Positions 11,025-18,518 of a DNA stretch of 24,188 nt are shown here, piece by piece. The notes under the pieces are model-generated. The model ran no database searches, was not told the DNA's origin, and worked only from the letters and a program-made list of their open reading frames with translations. The stretch lies in NCBI GenBank assembly GCA_018971905.1, contig JAGWZS010000002.1, positions 1 through 24,188 of the forward strand, in the 5' to 3' direction. The position numbers and the translations under genes were made by a program. This DNA is from Rhodospirillales bacterium (lineage in GTDB: Bacteria > Pseudomonadota > Alphaproteobacteria > Acetobacterales > Acetobacteraceae). Position 1 is the first letter of the stretch; each line of letters starts with the position of its first letter.

Positions 11025-11513
11025 ATGGCGATCTATATTAAATACACCAGCCCCAACATCGATGGCGACGTCACCACCTCGGGCTTCGAGAAGCAGATCG
11101 AGATCAACAGCTTTCAGTGGGGCGTTGGCCGCGGCATTGGCTCGCCCACCGGTGCTTCCGGCAACCGTGAGGCCAGCACGCCGAGCGTGTCTGAAATTAC
11201 CGTGACAAAGAGCCTGGACAATGCCTCCGGCAACCTGATGAAAGAAGCGCTGAGCAGCGGCGGCAAGTCAAAGCTGGTCATCTCCTTCGTCCGTACGGAC
11301 GGCACCACCGGCGCCGACGCCTATCTGGAAATCACACTGACCGACACGATGATCAGCGCCTACAGCATGTCCAGCGGTGGCGACCGGCCGAGCGAAAGCA
11401 TTTCCTTCAACTTCACCAAGATCGAAGTGAAGTTCACCCCGATGAAGGAAGACGGCACCAAGGGCTCGCCCTTCCCGGTCACCTACGATCTGGGGCAGCA
11501 GAAGCTCTCCTGA
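11025..11513 (+). CDS. hcp: T6SS tube protein Hcp (TssD)
   Basis: Hcp forms hexameric rings that stack into the secreted inner tube and also chaperones small effectors inside its lumen. The 162-residue protein begins MAIYIKYTSPNIDGDVT and carries the family motifs INSFQWGVGRG, SEITVTKSLDNASGNLM, EITLTDTMISAYSMSSGGD and ESISFNFTKIEVKFTP. It has no C-terminal extension, so it is a structural Hcp and not a fused effector. AGGAG at 11013-11017 gives a good ribosome site before the ATG. It is downstream of clpV and directly upstream of the C58-like protease gene, a position often held by Hcp-dependent cargo. Confidence 0.97.
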   Translation: MAIYIKYTSPNIDGDVTTSGFEKQIEINSFQWGVGRGIGSPTGASGNREASTPSVSEITVTKSLDNASGNLMKEALSSGGKSKLVISFVRTDGTTGADAYLEITLTDTMISAYSMSSGGDRPSESISFNFTKIEVKFTPMKEDGTKGSPFPVTYDLGQQKLS

Positions 11514-11526
11514 GCCAAGCGCGGAA

Positions 11527-11552
11527 GGGAAGCCGGGAACCACCGGCCTCCC
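11527..11552 (+). terminator. Imperfect hairpin after hcp, possible weak terminator
   Basis: Fourteen bases after the hcp stop, GGGA-A-GCCGG (11527-11536) can pair with CCGGC-C-TCCC (11543-11552), a 10-bp stem with one A/C mismatch and a 6-base loop. No run of T follows directly; the nearest is TTTTT at 11581-11585. It could be a partial terminator or an mRNA 3' stabiliser that keeps hcp expression above that of the following gene. Confidence 0.45.
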
Positions 11553-11674
11553 CTCCTGCCTTGCTCGTACAGGAACCGCCTTTTTACCGTACCGGCCCGT
11601 TCATTTTATTCTGCGCCTGTAAAGCGCCAATTGATCGGTTTTGATTCAAGATTTTCTATTCTGGGAGAGATGCC

Positions 11675-12292
11675 ATGAATGTCTTCATGCAATGGGTGGA
11701 ACATTTCGGCGGCAAATGCGTCAAGGAATTTGATCAATCCGTCTACCTGCAATCCTTCCCTGAATTCCTGCGCGGCGGTTGCTGCATGACATTGTCCTGC
11801 AACTGGATCGCCAAGGATGGCGACATGGATACGTTTCTTACCCATATCAACAGCAAGGTTGGCAAGGCGCAGGTGCGCGGCTTTCAAGGGCTGGGCTCAA
11901 AAGCCTCTGGCCCCGCCTCCCAGCTTGGCGGTTATTTTGTCGGGTATGTTTCGGAAGTTCTGAAGGTCTATAAATGCTCTTTCCGTGGCGAAGTCGCGAT
12001 CGGCAACAGCCGTTCGGAAGATTCAATCCGGGAAATCTCCCGGTTTGTGTTCAATAAGGACGCCTACTACCAATATCACTTTCAGTCCTCGACGGATTCA
12101 AGCGGGCACGCGATTGCCTTCCGCAAGCGCGGCGGTGAATACGCGATTTTCGACCCGAATTACGGCATGGCGAAATTCACCGGCGCGCAAGCCTGGCAGA
12201 AATTCGGACAATCGCTCGAAAAATTGTTGAACGATTTCTATCCTTCCCTTGGCGGGCATTGGGAGCTCATCCGGGTTTACCGCAACGCCTGA
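11675..12292 (+). CDS. YopT-type (C58-like) papain-fold cysteine protease, candidate T6SS effector
   Basis: This 205-residue protein shows the ordered Cys/His/Asp signature of C58 (YopT/AvrPphB-type) peptidases. Near the N-terminus GGCCMTLSCNW (residues 34-44) contains a C-x-x-L-S-x-x-W element with Cys37 (or Cys36) as likely nucleophile. SGHAIAFRK carries His145, and IFDPNYG carries Asp160, a His-Asp spacing close to that of YopT. No signal peptide or membrane segment is seen. In known family members the enzyme cleaves host proteins such as Rho GTPases; the substrate here is unknown. The gene lies 161 bp downstream of hcp, with its own GGGAGAG ribosome site (11663-11669). Two sampled 60-base stretches are about 48-53% G+C, lower than the neighbours, suggesting acquisition. 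The gene ends 13 bp from the convergent pppA. Family assignment is by motif only. Confidence 0.7.
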   Translation: MNVFMQWVEHFGGKCVKEFDQSVYLQSFPEFLRGGCCMTLSCNWIAKDGDMDTFLTHINSKVGKAQVRGFQGLGSKASGPASQLGGYFVGYVSEVLKVYKCSFRGEVAIGNSRSEDSIREISRFVFNKDAYYQYHFQSSTDSSGHAIAFRKRGGEYAIFDPNYGMAKFTGAQAWQKFGQSLEKLLNDFYPSLGGHWELIRVYRNA

Positions 12293-12305
12293 GCCATCGC
12301 AGCCT

Positions 12306-13022
12306 TTAAACCTCCACCACCACCGCCGTCACATTGTCGTTCACCCGGCGGGCAAGGGCAGCGGCGATCAGCAGCTCCGTTGGCGGCACACCGTCCGGCA
12401 CGCCAAGCAGACCCTGGATTTCCTGTTCGCTCAGGGTTTTGCTGAGACCATCGCTGCATAGCAGGAACCGGTCTCCTGGCTGAATCTGGCCGATCACCTT
12501 ATCCAGTTCCAATGTTTCGTCATCGGCGCCCACAGCGCGGGTAATAACGTTGGCGTGCGGGTGGCGCTCGGCGTCCTCCGGGCGCAGCGTACCCGCGTCC
12601 ACCAGCTCCTGCACCAGGGAATGGTCGCGGGTGATCTGCTGCAGCTGCCCATGGCGCAGAAGATAAGCCCGGGAATCTCCTGCCCACAGGCAGGCGAAAT
12701 GCTTATCCCGGATCATCAGCCCCACGAAGGTCGAAGCGATCATGCTGTTGCCGCCGCGTTTTGCCGCCTCCTCGCGCAAGGCCGCGTGCACCCCGGAAAC
12801 CGTAAGCCGGATACCAGAGAGCAACTCCCCGGCGCCAAGTGTAGCGGGCAGACGGGAAAGCGCTTCCACGATCATGCCCGAGGCAACCTCGCCTGAATCA
12901 TGCCCTCCCGCACCATCCGCCACCACCCAGAGGCCAATATCCGGCCGGGCAAGCATGTTGTCCTCATTATGCTTACGCACGGCGCCGACATCCGTCAGCG
13001 CCCAGGAACGCGGCATCAGCAT
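12306..13022 (-). CDS. pppA: PP2C-type Ser/Thr phosphatase PppA (TagG-type T6SS regulator)
   Basis: PppA removes phosphates placed by the T6SS kinase PpkA on Fha or related targets and so switches secretion off. The 238-residue protein has all metal-binding PP2C motifs: TDVGAVRKHNEDN (Asp21), VVADGAGGH (Asp36), WAGDSRAYL, a middle TRDHSLVQELVDAG, LCSDGLSK (Asp191) and the final NDNVTAVVV (Asp229). It has no membrane segment. Its start region (ATG at 13022 or 13016) overlaps the tagF stop, so the two are translationally coupled; in Agrobacterium TagF and PppA are fused into one protein. It is the last gene of the leftward operon and converges with the protease gene. No clear terminator is visible in the 13-bp gap. 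No ppkA is seen in this window. Confidence 0.93.
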   Translation of the reverse strand: MLMPRSWALTDVGAVRKHNEDNMLARPDIGLWVVADGAGGHDSGEVASGMIVEALSRLPATLGAGELLSGIRLTVSGVHAALREEAAKRGGNSMIASTFVGLMIRDKHFACLWAGDSRAYLLRHGQLQQITRDHSLVQELVDAGTLRPEDAERHPHANVITRAVGADDETLELDKVIGQIQPGDRFLLCSDGLSKTLSEQEIQGLLGVPDGVPPTELLIAAALARRVNDNVTAVVVEV

Positions 13023-13579
13023 GGTTCCTCCGCAGCCTGATGGTCACGCAGCATCGCACCAGCATGGGTGGTGGCGGGCAGCAGGCCCGGAATCTCGAAC
13101 CGTTGCGGGCGAACAAGGGGGCTGCCTTCCGTCCACCAGCCGGGTGGTGGCAAGGGCGCATCCGCCATCGGGCTGGCCAGGGCAGCGGCGATGGCCTCGT
13201 GCGGCTTGTCCTCCACCACCCCGGCCAAGCCCTCGGCTTCCGCCAGCGCCAGCCAGTTGCCGCCTTGAGCCAGACCATCACCCGCCGCACAAAGAATAAA
13301 GGGATAATGCCGCCCGGCCTTGTCCATACTCGGCAACCACGCGCCCAGCAGGCTTTGCGCCCCGCAGGCACCTGGCGGCAGCAGAAAGTGCCAAATGGGG
13401 GCGCTCATCCAGGCCTGCTCCCAATCCACGCCCAGCGCCGCCCGGGATGCGGCAAGGCATTCCCGGCACCAGAGGTCCAGCGGCGCCACCACATCCTCTG
13501 TCAGCCCGGCGCGCACAAAATCCCCACGGGCCGGAAGCTTGCCGAAACACCCTACCGAAGCGGGCCGGAAAACGCTCAT
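13016..13579 (-). CDS. tagF: T6SS post-translational regulator TagF (ImpM)
   Basis: TagF is a cytoplasmic repressor of T6SS assembly; in Pseudomonas it acts independently of the PpkA/PppA pathway, and in Agrobacterium it works by binding Fha. The 187-residue protein begins with the family hallmark GCFGKLPARGDFVR (residues 10-23). It continues with APIWHFLLPPGACG, and SMDKAGRHYPF is the conserved central motif. Its start overlaps the tssM stop as ATGA (13576-13579) and its stop overlaps the pppA start, placing it in the H1-like order tssM-tagF-pppA. Length is normal for a single-domain TagF. Confidence 0.93.
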   Translation of the reverse strand: MSVFRPASVGCFGKLPARGDFVRAGLTEDVVAPLDLWCRECLAASRAALGVDWEQAWMSAPIWHFLLPPGACGAQSLLGAWLPSMDKAGRHYPFILCAAGDGLAQGGNWLALAEAEGLAGVVEDKPHEAIAAALASPMADAPLPPPGWWTEGSPLVRPQRFEIPGLLPATTHAGAMLRDHQAAEEPC

Positions 13580-16500
13580 CCTTGCAGGCTGGGGCAGCGG
13601 AAATCCGCCAGCATGCCGGGCGCGAAGGGGTTCAGCACCGAGTTCGCGCCGATGCTGTAGCTCACACTATGCCCACTAACATTGAAGGTAAGCGTGTACT
13701 GGTCGGACGACCCAGCCTCCGACAGGATGCCTTGCGAAAACAGATGGAACAGCGCCCAAGGGCCTGAAGCGTCGATCTCCACCGGGTTGCCGCCAGTGGT
13801 GGGGGTGATGATGAGCCGCGCCGTCTGCATCCCATCCGTCCCTGGCCAGGAGATCATCGTCGGCACTTGCGGCCCATGCGCGTAGGAGACGTTCACCGCA
13901 CCCAGCTCCAGCACTGCTTGCGCCGCCCCCGCATCGAGCGCGGTGGGGGTGAGGCTGAACTGCACGCTGGGCGTGGGGCCCGCCGCGAAGAACAGCTGTT
14001 TGATCGTCTCCGCCCGTTGGAACTCAGCCAGGGCGCCCTGGCTGATCGGCGGGGCAACACCGTTTACCGCCTGCACCCTCCAGGTGGAGCCTGACATATC
14101 CACATAAGGCTGCACCTGCTGGGTGAAGAAACTGTCCAGCATACCATTGGGGGCGAAGAGATGCGCAAAATCCCCCAGCGGAATGTCGGTGCTGGAGGCG
14201 GGTACGAACGGATAGCGACCCGCCACCGCCTGCTGGCAGAGCTGGCCGGGGCCGGAAGCGCCATTAAACGCCGCCGCCGCCGCCTTGGCCGCACTGCCGC
14301 CGCGCAGGCCATTGGCGTTCACCACCAGCGCCTGCACCCAACGGGCAACGGGCTGCGGGTCTGTCGCGGCTTCGCCCTGCAACAGGGTGGCCGGGTCGCC
14401 GCCCGCCGCTGGCGCCGCAGGTGCGCCGCCCGGTGCGGCGGACGCCAGCGTTGCCAGCTGCTGTTGCAGGCTGTTGATGAGGTTCAACGTCAGGCTCATC
14501 GGCGAGCCCGCTCCGCCGCTCACATAATTGATCAGCGGCGCATAATAATTATCCACCTCCGAGCCCAGCGGTGCTGCCCCGTTGGCGGTGTTGGCGGGGC
14601 CCATCAGCCCTTGCAAGGCGGCGGCCTCGGCGTTCATGGCGCTGGCACCCGGAATGAGCGGTTTACCCGCGGTCGGCAGCGTGGCACCCTTGGAGAGCTG
14701 CAGCTGCGTGGTGATGCTGGTCAGCAGCCGCTGCATCGGCGATTGCGGGGAGCCGAGAATATACAGGTTTTGCACCGCCTGACCGATATTGGTGGCTGGG
14801 TTAAGGTTCAAATCGCCCAGCATTGCGTTCCACTGCGCCTCGTAATCGGCTTCGTAGAGCTGGATGACGTTCTGCTCCAGATTCTGCATGTCCGGGCTGT
14901 TGGGGTCCACCTGCTGCCCCGGCCCCAGCACCCAGCTCTCGTCCGCCACATCCTTGGCGGCATGGGTAAGGGCGGGCAGCAGCACGAGCTGGAAGCCCTT
15001 GATGGTGTAGAAACCCGGCACACCCTCGGTGAGCGGCTTGCCGGAAGCGCGGGAGAATAGCGGCACGCCGGCAGCACCCATCGCCTGCGCCGGAACCCAG
15101 GCGGGAATGGCGGCGGCCTGTTGGGAGTCGCGGATGCGGGAATAAACCCGCTCAGCCACCGAGACGCGGCTGAAGGTGGCGCGGGCGGCTTCCACCAGCG
15201 CGCCATCCAGCGGCACCTGCGGCAGCGGCGCGTCCAGCATGGCCACAAGGTGCTGCATCAGATCATCACGCACAGGCTGGTTGGCAATGCCGGGATAAAG
15301 CCGCTGCCAGTCCAGATTCATCCAGGCTTCGACGAGAGGTTTGTCCATCGGCCCCTGGCCGCCGAGCATCAGATAAACGCGGGTTGCCTGGTAGAGATAT
15401 TCCGGCCGGTCGAACCCGCCGCGCATCTCCGCCTCAAGCTGCAAGATCAGCCGGGGCAGGAAGATGTTGTCCAGCGCATTGGTGTAGAGCGTGGCCGCAC
15501 CGGCGCTAAGCTTCGGCCCCTGGTTCAGTCCCAAGCCCATCGCGCCGTAATTCGCATTGCCACCAGGGCCGAAAGGCATGGCGCGGGCAGCATCCAGCAG
15601 CGGCAGCACGGCGGGCAGGTTGGAATCCTGCACCGGGTCCAACGCCACGCTTTGTGCAGCGGCCTGGTAATTCGCCACCGCCTGAGCGCTGGCGGTAATG
15701 GCGGCTTCATTGTGTGAGCGGCTGAGCAGAAACCCTCCCAGCACGCCCAAAAACACCAGCGCCACGGCGGCATAGCCCACCGACCGCAGCAGCACGCGGC
15801 GGCGGCGCTGCGCGGGGTTCTGTCCGGCCAGCATCGCCTCGCCAAAAATCACGTCCTTCAGCAGGCGTGAAAGGAAATAACTGCGCCCGGCGGCGGCGCG
15901 CAGAGAGGGCGCGCGGCGCTGGTCGATACCGAATGAGCGCGACAGTGCGGTGGTCAGCCGGTCGATCGGTGTGCCTTCTTGTGTGCCGGAGGTAAAATAC
16001 ACGCCGCGCAGATAAGGGGCGGGGTCCAGCGCCGAGCCGCCGAAGGCTTCCGCCAGGAACTCATTCAGCGGCGCTTCAAGGCTGGCCACCTGGGTGGGGA
16101 ACCCGGCGATCAGCGCACGCCGGTCCGGGCTGCGTTCGCGCTCCAGCAAATCGATCAACCGCTCATCCAGCCGCCGCACCAGAAGTTTGAACTCATCATC
16201 GAAATGCGAAACCGCATTGGCGTCCTGCACCGGGAAGGTGGTGCCCCAGACCTGGGCACGCCGCTCCTGATCCAGATCGTCGAAGAACTCGGTGAATCCA
16301 GCCAATAGATCCGCCTTGGTGAGCAGCGCATAGACCGGCAGTTTCAAATCCAGCCGAGAAGTCAGCTCCTTGACGCGCTTGCGGATGGCACGGGCATGGC
16401 CCAGCCGCTCCTCCCGAGGTGCTGCGGCAATATCGGCCAGCGAGATCGCCACGATGACGCCATTCAGCGCCTGGCGCTGGCGGGTGCGCTTCAGCAGATC

Positions 16501-17091
16501 AAGAAAGCCTTCCCAGCCCGCCTTGTCCGTCGTGGCGTTGGAATCCTGCGTGGTATAACGCCCGGCGGTGTCGATCATCACCGCCTGCTCGGTGAACCAC
16601 CAATCGCATAGCCGCGTGCCGCCCACGCCCGCCAAGGCACCCTGCCCCAACTCCGCCGCCAGCGGGAATTTCAGCCCGGCATTCAAAAGCGCCGTGGTTT
16701 TGCCCGCGCCCGGCGGCCCAATAATCACGTACCAGGGCTGCTCATACAAATAACCGCGTGAGCCACTGGCCTTGCGCAGCAGCCCCAGCGAGGTTTTCAG
16801 CTTCTCGCTCAGCACCGCCAATTCTTCCGCCGCCGCCTTGTCCTGCGTCGCGGCCCCGGCATCGGCCACGCCCGCCGCCAGGGCGGCGTCGCGCTTTTTG
16901 CGCCGCCGGTCCAGCAGCAGATTGGCGCCGAGCCAAACCAGCAGAATAACAAGAACGATGACAAGCCGGATGAGCATACCGGCAAGCGCGTGAATGAACG
17001 GCGCAAAGAACCACACCAGAGCCGCCAGCACGGCGGCGGCAATAAAGCTCAGAAACCAGCGCGAGGCAAAAAAGCCGAGGATCTTCTTCAT
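13576..17091 (-). CDS. tssM: T6SS inner-membrane core protein TssM (IcmF/ImpL)
   Basis: TssM spans the inner membrane and periplasm, linking TssL in the membrane to the lipoprotein TssJ. The 1171-residue length is typical. Two hydrophobic segments lie at about residues 11-30 and 38-58, and a third at about 437-456, after which the large periplasmic part begins. The cytoplasmic NTPase domain has Walker A GPPGAGKT (125-132), VMIDTAGRY (171-179) and a GTPase-like TKAD (258-261). An Ala/Gly/Pro-rich stretch of low complexity lies around residues 860-900. The C-terminus has the usual ICMF domain features (WPGTDGMQTARL, ASGPWALFHLF). The gene starts 7 bp after tssL and overlaps tagF by 4 bp. The nucleotide-binding motifs are intact. 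Confidence 0.96.
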   Translation of the reverse strand: MKKILGFFASRWFLSFIAAAVLAALVWFFAPFIHALAGMLIRLVIVLVILLVWLGANLLLDRRRKKRDAALAAGVADAGAATQDKAAAEELAVLSEKLKTSLGLLRKASGSRGYLYEQPWYVIIGPPGAGKTTALLNAGLKFPLAAELGQGALAGVGGTRLCDWWFTEQAVMIDTAGRYTTQDSNATTDKAGWEGFLDLLKRTRQRQALNGVIVAISLADIAAAPREERLGHARAIRKRVKELTSRLDLKLPVYALLTKADLLAGFTEFFDDLDQERRAQVWGTTFPVQDANAVSHFDDEFKLLVRRLDERLIDLLERERSPDRRALIAGFPTQVASLEAPLNEFLAEAFGGSALDPAPYLRGVYFTSGTQEGTPIDRLTTALSRSFGIDQRRAPSLRAAAGRSYFLSRLLKDVIFGEAMLAGQNPAQRRRRVLLRSVGYAAVALVFLGVLGGFLLSRSHNEAAITASAQAVANYQAAAQSVALDPVQDSNLPAVLPLLDAARAMPFGPGGNANYGAMGLGLNQGPKLSAGAATLYTNALDNIFLPRLILQLEAEMRGGFDRPEYLYQATRVYLMLGGQGPMDKPLVEAWMNLDWQRLYPGIANQPVRDDLMQHLVAMLDAPLPQVPLDGALVEAARATFSRVSVAERVYSRIRDSQQAAAIPAWVPAQAMGAAGVPLFSRASGKPLTEGVPGFYTIKGFQLVLLPALTHAAKDVADESWVLGPGQQVDPNSPDMQNLEQNVIQLYEADYEAQWNAMLGDLNLNPATNIGQAVQNLYILGSPQSPMQRLLTSITTQLQLSKGATLPTAGKPLIPGASAMNAEAAALQGLMGPANTANGAAPLGSEVDNYYAPLINYVSGGAGSPMSLTLNLINSLQQQLATLASAAPGGAPAAPAAGGDPATLLQGEAATDPQPVARWVQALVVNANGLRGGSAAKAAAAAFNGASGPGQLCQQAVAGRYPFVPASSTDIPLGDFAHLFAPNGMLDSFFTQQVQPYVDMSGSTWRVQAVNGVAPPISQGALAEFQRAETIKQLFFAAGPTPSVQFSLTPTALDAGAAQAVLELGAVNVSYAHGPQVPTMISWPGTDGMQTARLIITPTTGGNPVEIDASGPWALFHLFSQGILSEAGSSDQYTLTFNVSGHSVSYSIGANSVLNPFAPGMLADFRCPSLQG

Positions 17092-17098
17092 GACAGGC

Positions 17099-18490
17099 TC
17101 AGGTTCCCGAAGGGTGGTTCAGCACGATTTCGATGCGGCGGTTCTGCGCGCGCCCAGCCTCGGTGGCGTTGCTGGCCACAGGGTCGGCATCGCCCATGCC
17201 TTTCGCGGTGATGCGGCTTTCATCGCCGATCGTCTGGTCCAGGATCGCGGCAGCAGCCTGGGCGCGGCTTTGCGAAAGCTCAAAATTGGACGGAAACTGC
17301 AACGTGTGGATGGGCTGGTTGTCGGTATAGCCGGTCACGATCACATTGCCGGTTTCCTTCGCCAGCGCCGTGCCGATTTTCTGCAACAGCGGCACATCTG
17401 CACTTTCCACCGTGGCACTGCCGGAACCGAACAGCCCCTGGTTATTGATGCGGATGATCGGCTGATGCGTGGTGCCGAGCACGCTCACCTTGCCCGCGGC
17501 AATCTCGGGCTGCAGGAAGCCGGAAAGCCGGTCAAGAATATCCGGTCCGGCGGGGGCGGGCTCGGTCGGGGCTATGACCGGCTGGGCCCGCACAATCTGC
17601 GGCATGTTTGGCAAAGGTGCCGTCACCTGCGCCTGGAAGACGGCATCGCCCTTGCCGGTTAGGGAAAACAGGCAAGCGGCGTAAACCAGCCCCAAAATGC
17701 CGAGCGCGACAATGCCAACCAGCCAGACCGGCACGCCGAACCGGCGCGGCTTGTAGGCGGCGGCAACCCCCTGCCAATGCGGCGAAAGTGCCGGGTCTCC
17801 CGGCGGGGTCTGGCGACGAATGACCGCGTAGGTTTCCTCCCGCAGCTTGTCGATCTCGGCCGGGCCGCGCGGTGAAAGCCGATAACGCCCCATATAGCCG
17901 AGCGACAGGCAGAAATACATCAATTCCAGAACCGGCAGATAATTGCCGGGGTTTTGGCGAAGCTGGCCCAGCACGTCAAAGAAGCGCTCACCGGAACGCA
18001 CCTCCTGGTGAAAGGTGGAAACCAGCGAACGCTGGGCCCATGCGCCTTGGCTGCCCCAGGGGGTCGCCAGCACCACATCGTCCAGGCTGGCGCAGAGCGC
18101 GTAATGGGCGGGGCGAAGCTGCTCCATGGGAATGTTCCGGGCGCGGGCGGACTCCTCAAACCGGCGGATCTCGCGCACCGCACGCTCCCGCAAATCACCC
18201 GAATCCGGCGCCTGCAATGTGTTGCGCAACCGCGCCAGCAATTGCAGCAGCGGCCCCGCGGCGGCCACCAGCGGCGCGCCGCCCATGGCGATGCTCTCGG
18301 GTGCATCGGCGGGCATGGCGGCGGCAGGCGCGCTGTAACCACCGGATACGGGGGCGGCCTGCGCCGGCCCGAAGCTGCTGTCGAACGGCGAGGGCTGTTG
18401 CTGCGGCGCGGCGGGGCGCTTGCCTCCGGGTATCGGCCGGATGACGGTGCGGTCCGAATCGTCTGGTTCGGAGAACGGATTGTCGCTCAT
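17099..18490 (-). CDS. tssL: T6SS membrane protein TssL with C-terminal OmpA peptidoglycan-binding domain
   Basis: TssL (DotU/ImpK) is the inner-membrane partner of TssM and contacts the baseplate. This 463-residue protein has an N-terminal Pro/Gln-rich tail (1-65) starting with the common SEPDDSDRTVIRPIPGGKR. A cytoplasmic DotU domain follows (about 75-230, with HYALCASLDDVVLATPWG and FFDVLGQL). One membrane segment lies at 251-275. The periplasmic OmpA/MotB-type domain (about 345-457) shows VTGYTDNQPI and NRRIEIVL, typical for anchoring to peptidoglycan. TssL without this domain needs a separate TagL; here the two are fused. It is followed 7 bp later by tssM. GGGGAG upstream of the ATG at 18490 is a good ribosome site. 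Confidence 0.96.
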   Translation of the reverse strand: MSDNPFSEPDDSDRTVIRPIPGGKRPAAPQQQPSPFDSSFGPAQAAPVSGGYSAPAAAMPADAPESIAMGGAPLVAAAGPLLQLLARLRNTLQAPDSGDLRERAVREIRRFEESARARNIPMEQLRPAHYALCASLDDVVLATPWGSQGAWAQRSLVSTFHQEVRSGERFFDVLGQLRQNPGNYLPVLELMYFCLSLGYMGRYRLSPRGPAEIDKLREETYAVIRRQTPPGDPALSPHWQGVAAAYKPRRFGVPVWLVGIVALGILGLVYAACLFSLTGKGDAVFQAQVTAPLPNMPQIVRAQPVIAPTEPAPAGPDILDRLSGFLQPEIAAGKVSVLGTTHQPIIRINNQGLFGSGSATVESADVPLLQKIGTALAKETGNVIVTGYTDNQPIHTLQFPSNFELSQSRAQAAAAILDQTIGDESRITAKGMGDADPVASNATEAGRAQNRRIEIVLNHPSGT

Positions 18491-18503
18491 AATCTATCTC
18501 CCC

Positions 18504-18517
18504 GCCGCCTGTGCGGC
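18504..18517 (-). repeat. Small hairpin between tssK and tssL
   Basis: The arms GCCGC (18504-18508) and GCGGC (18513-18517) flank a 4-base loop, in the 28-bp gap between the tssK stop and the tssL start and next to the tssL ribosome site. The stem is short, so it may be chance in GC-rich DNA; it is listed because similar hairpins occupy other gaps in this locus. Confidence 0.35.
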
Positions 18518-18518
18518 T

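Noticed and set aside
11606..11887. Minus-strand 93-codon frame opposite the protease gene, considered as an immunity gene
   Set aside because: It overlaps the protease coding sequence entirely at its core, shows no recognisable domain, and the protease frame has clear catalytic motifs constraining this stretch.
13576..17091. Ala/Gly/Pro-rich stretch in TssM as an inserted domain
   Set aside because: Low-complexity linkers of this sort are common in TssM from GC-rich genomes and the total length is normal.
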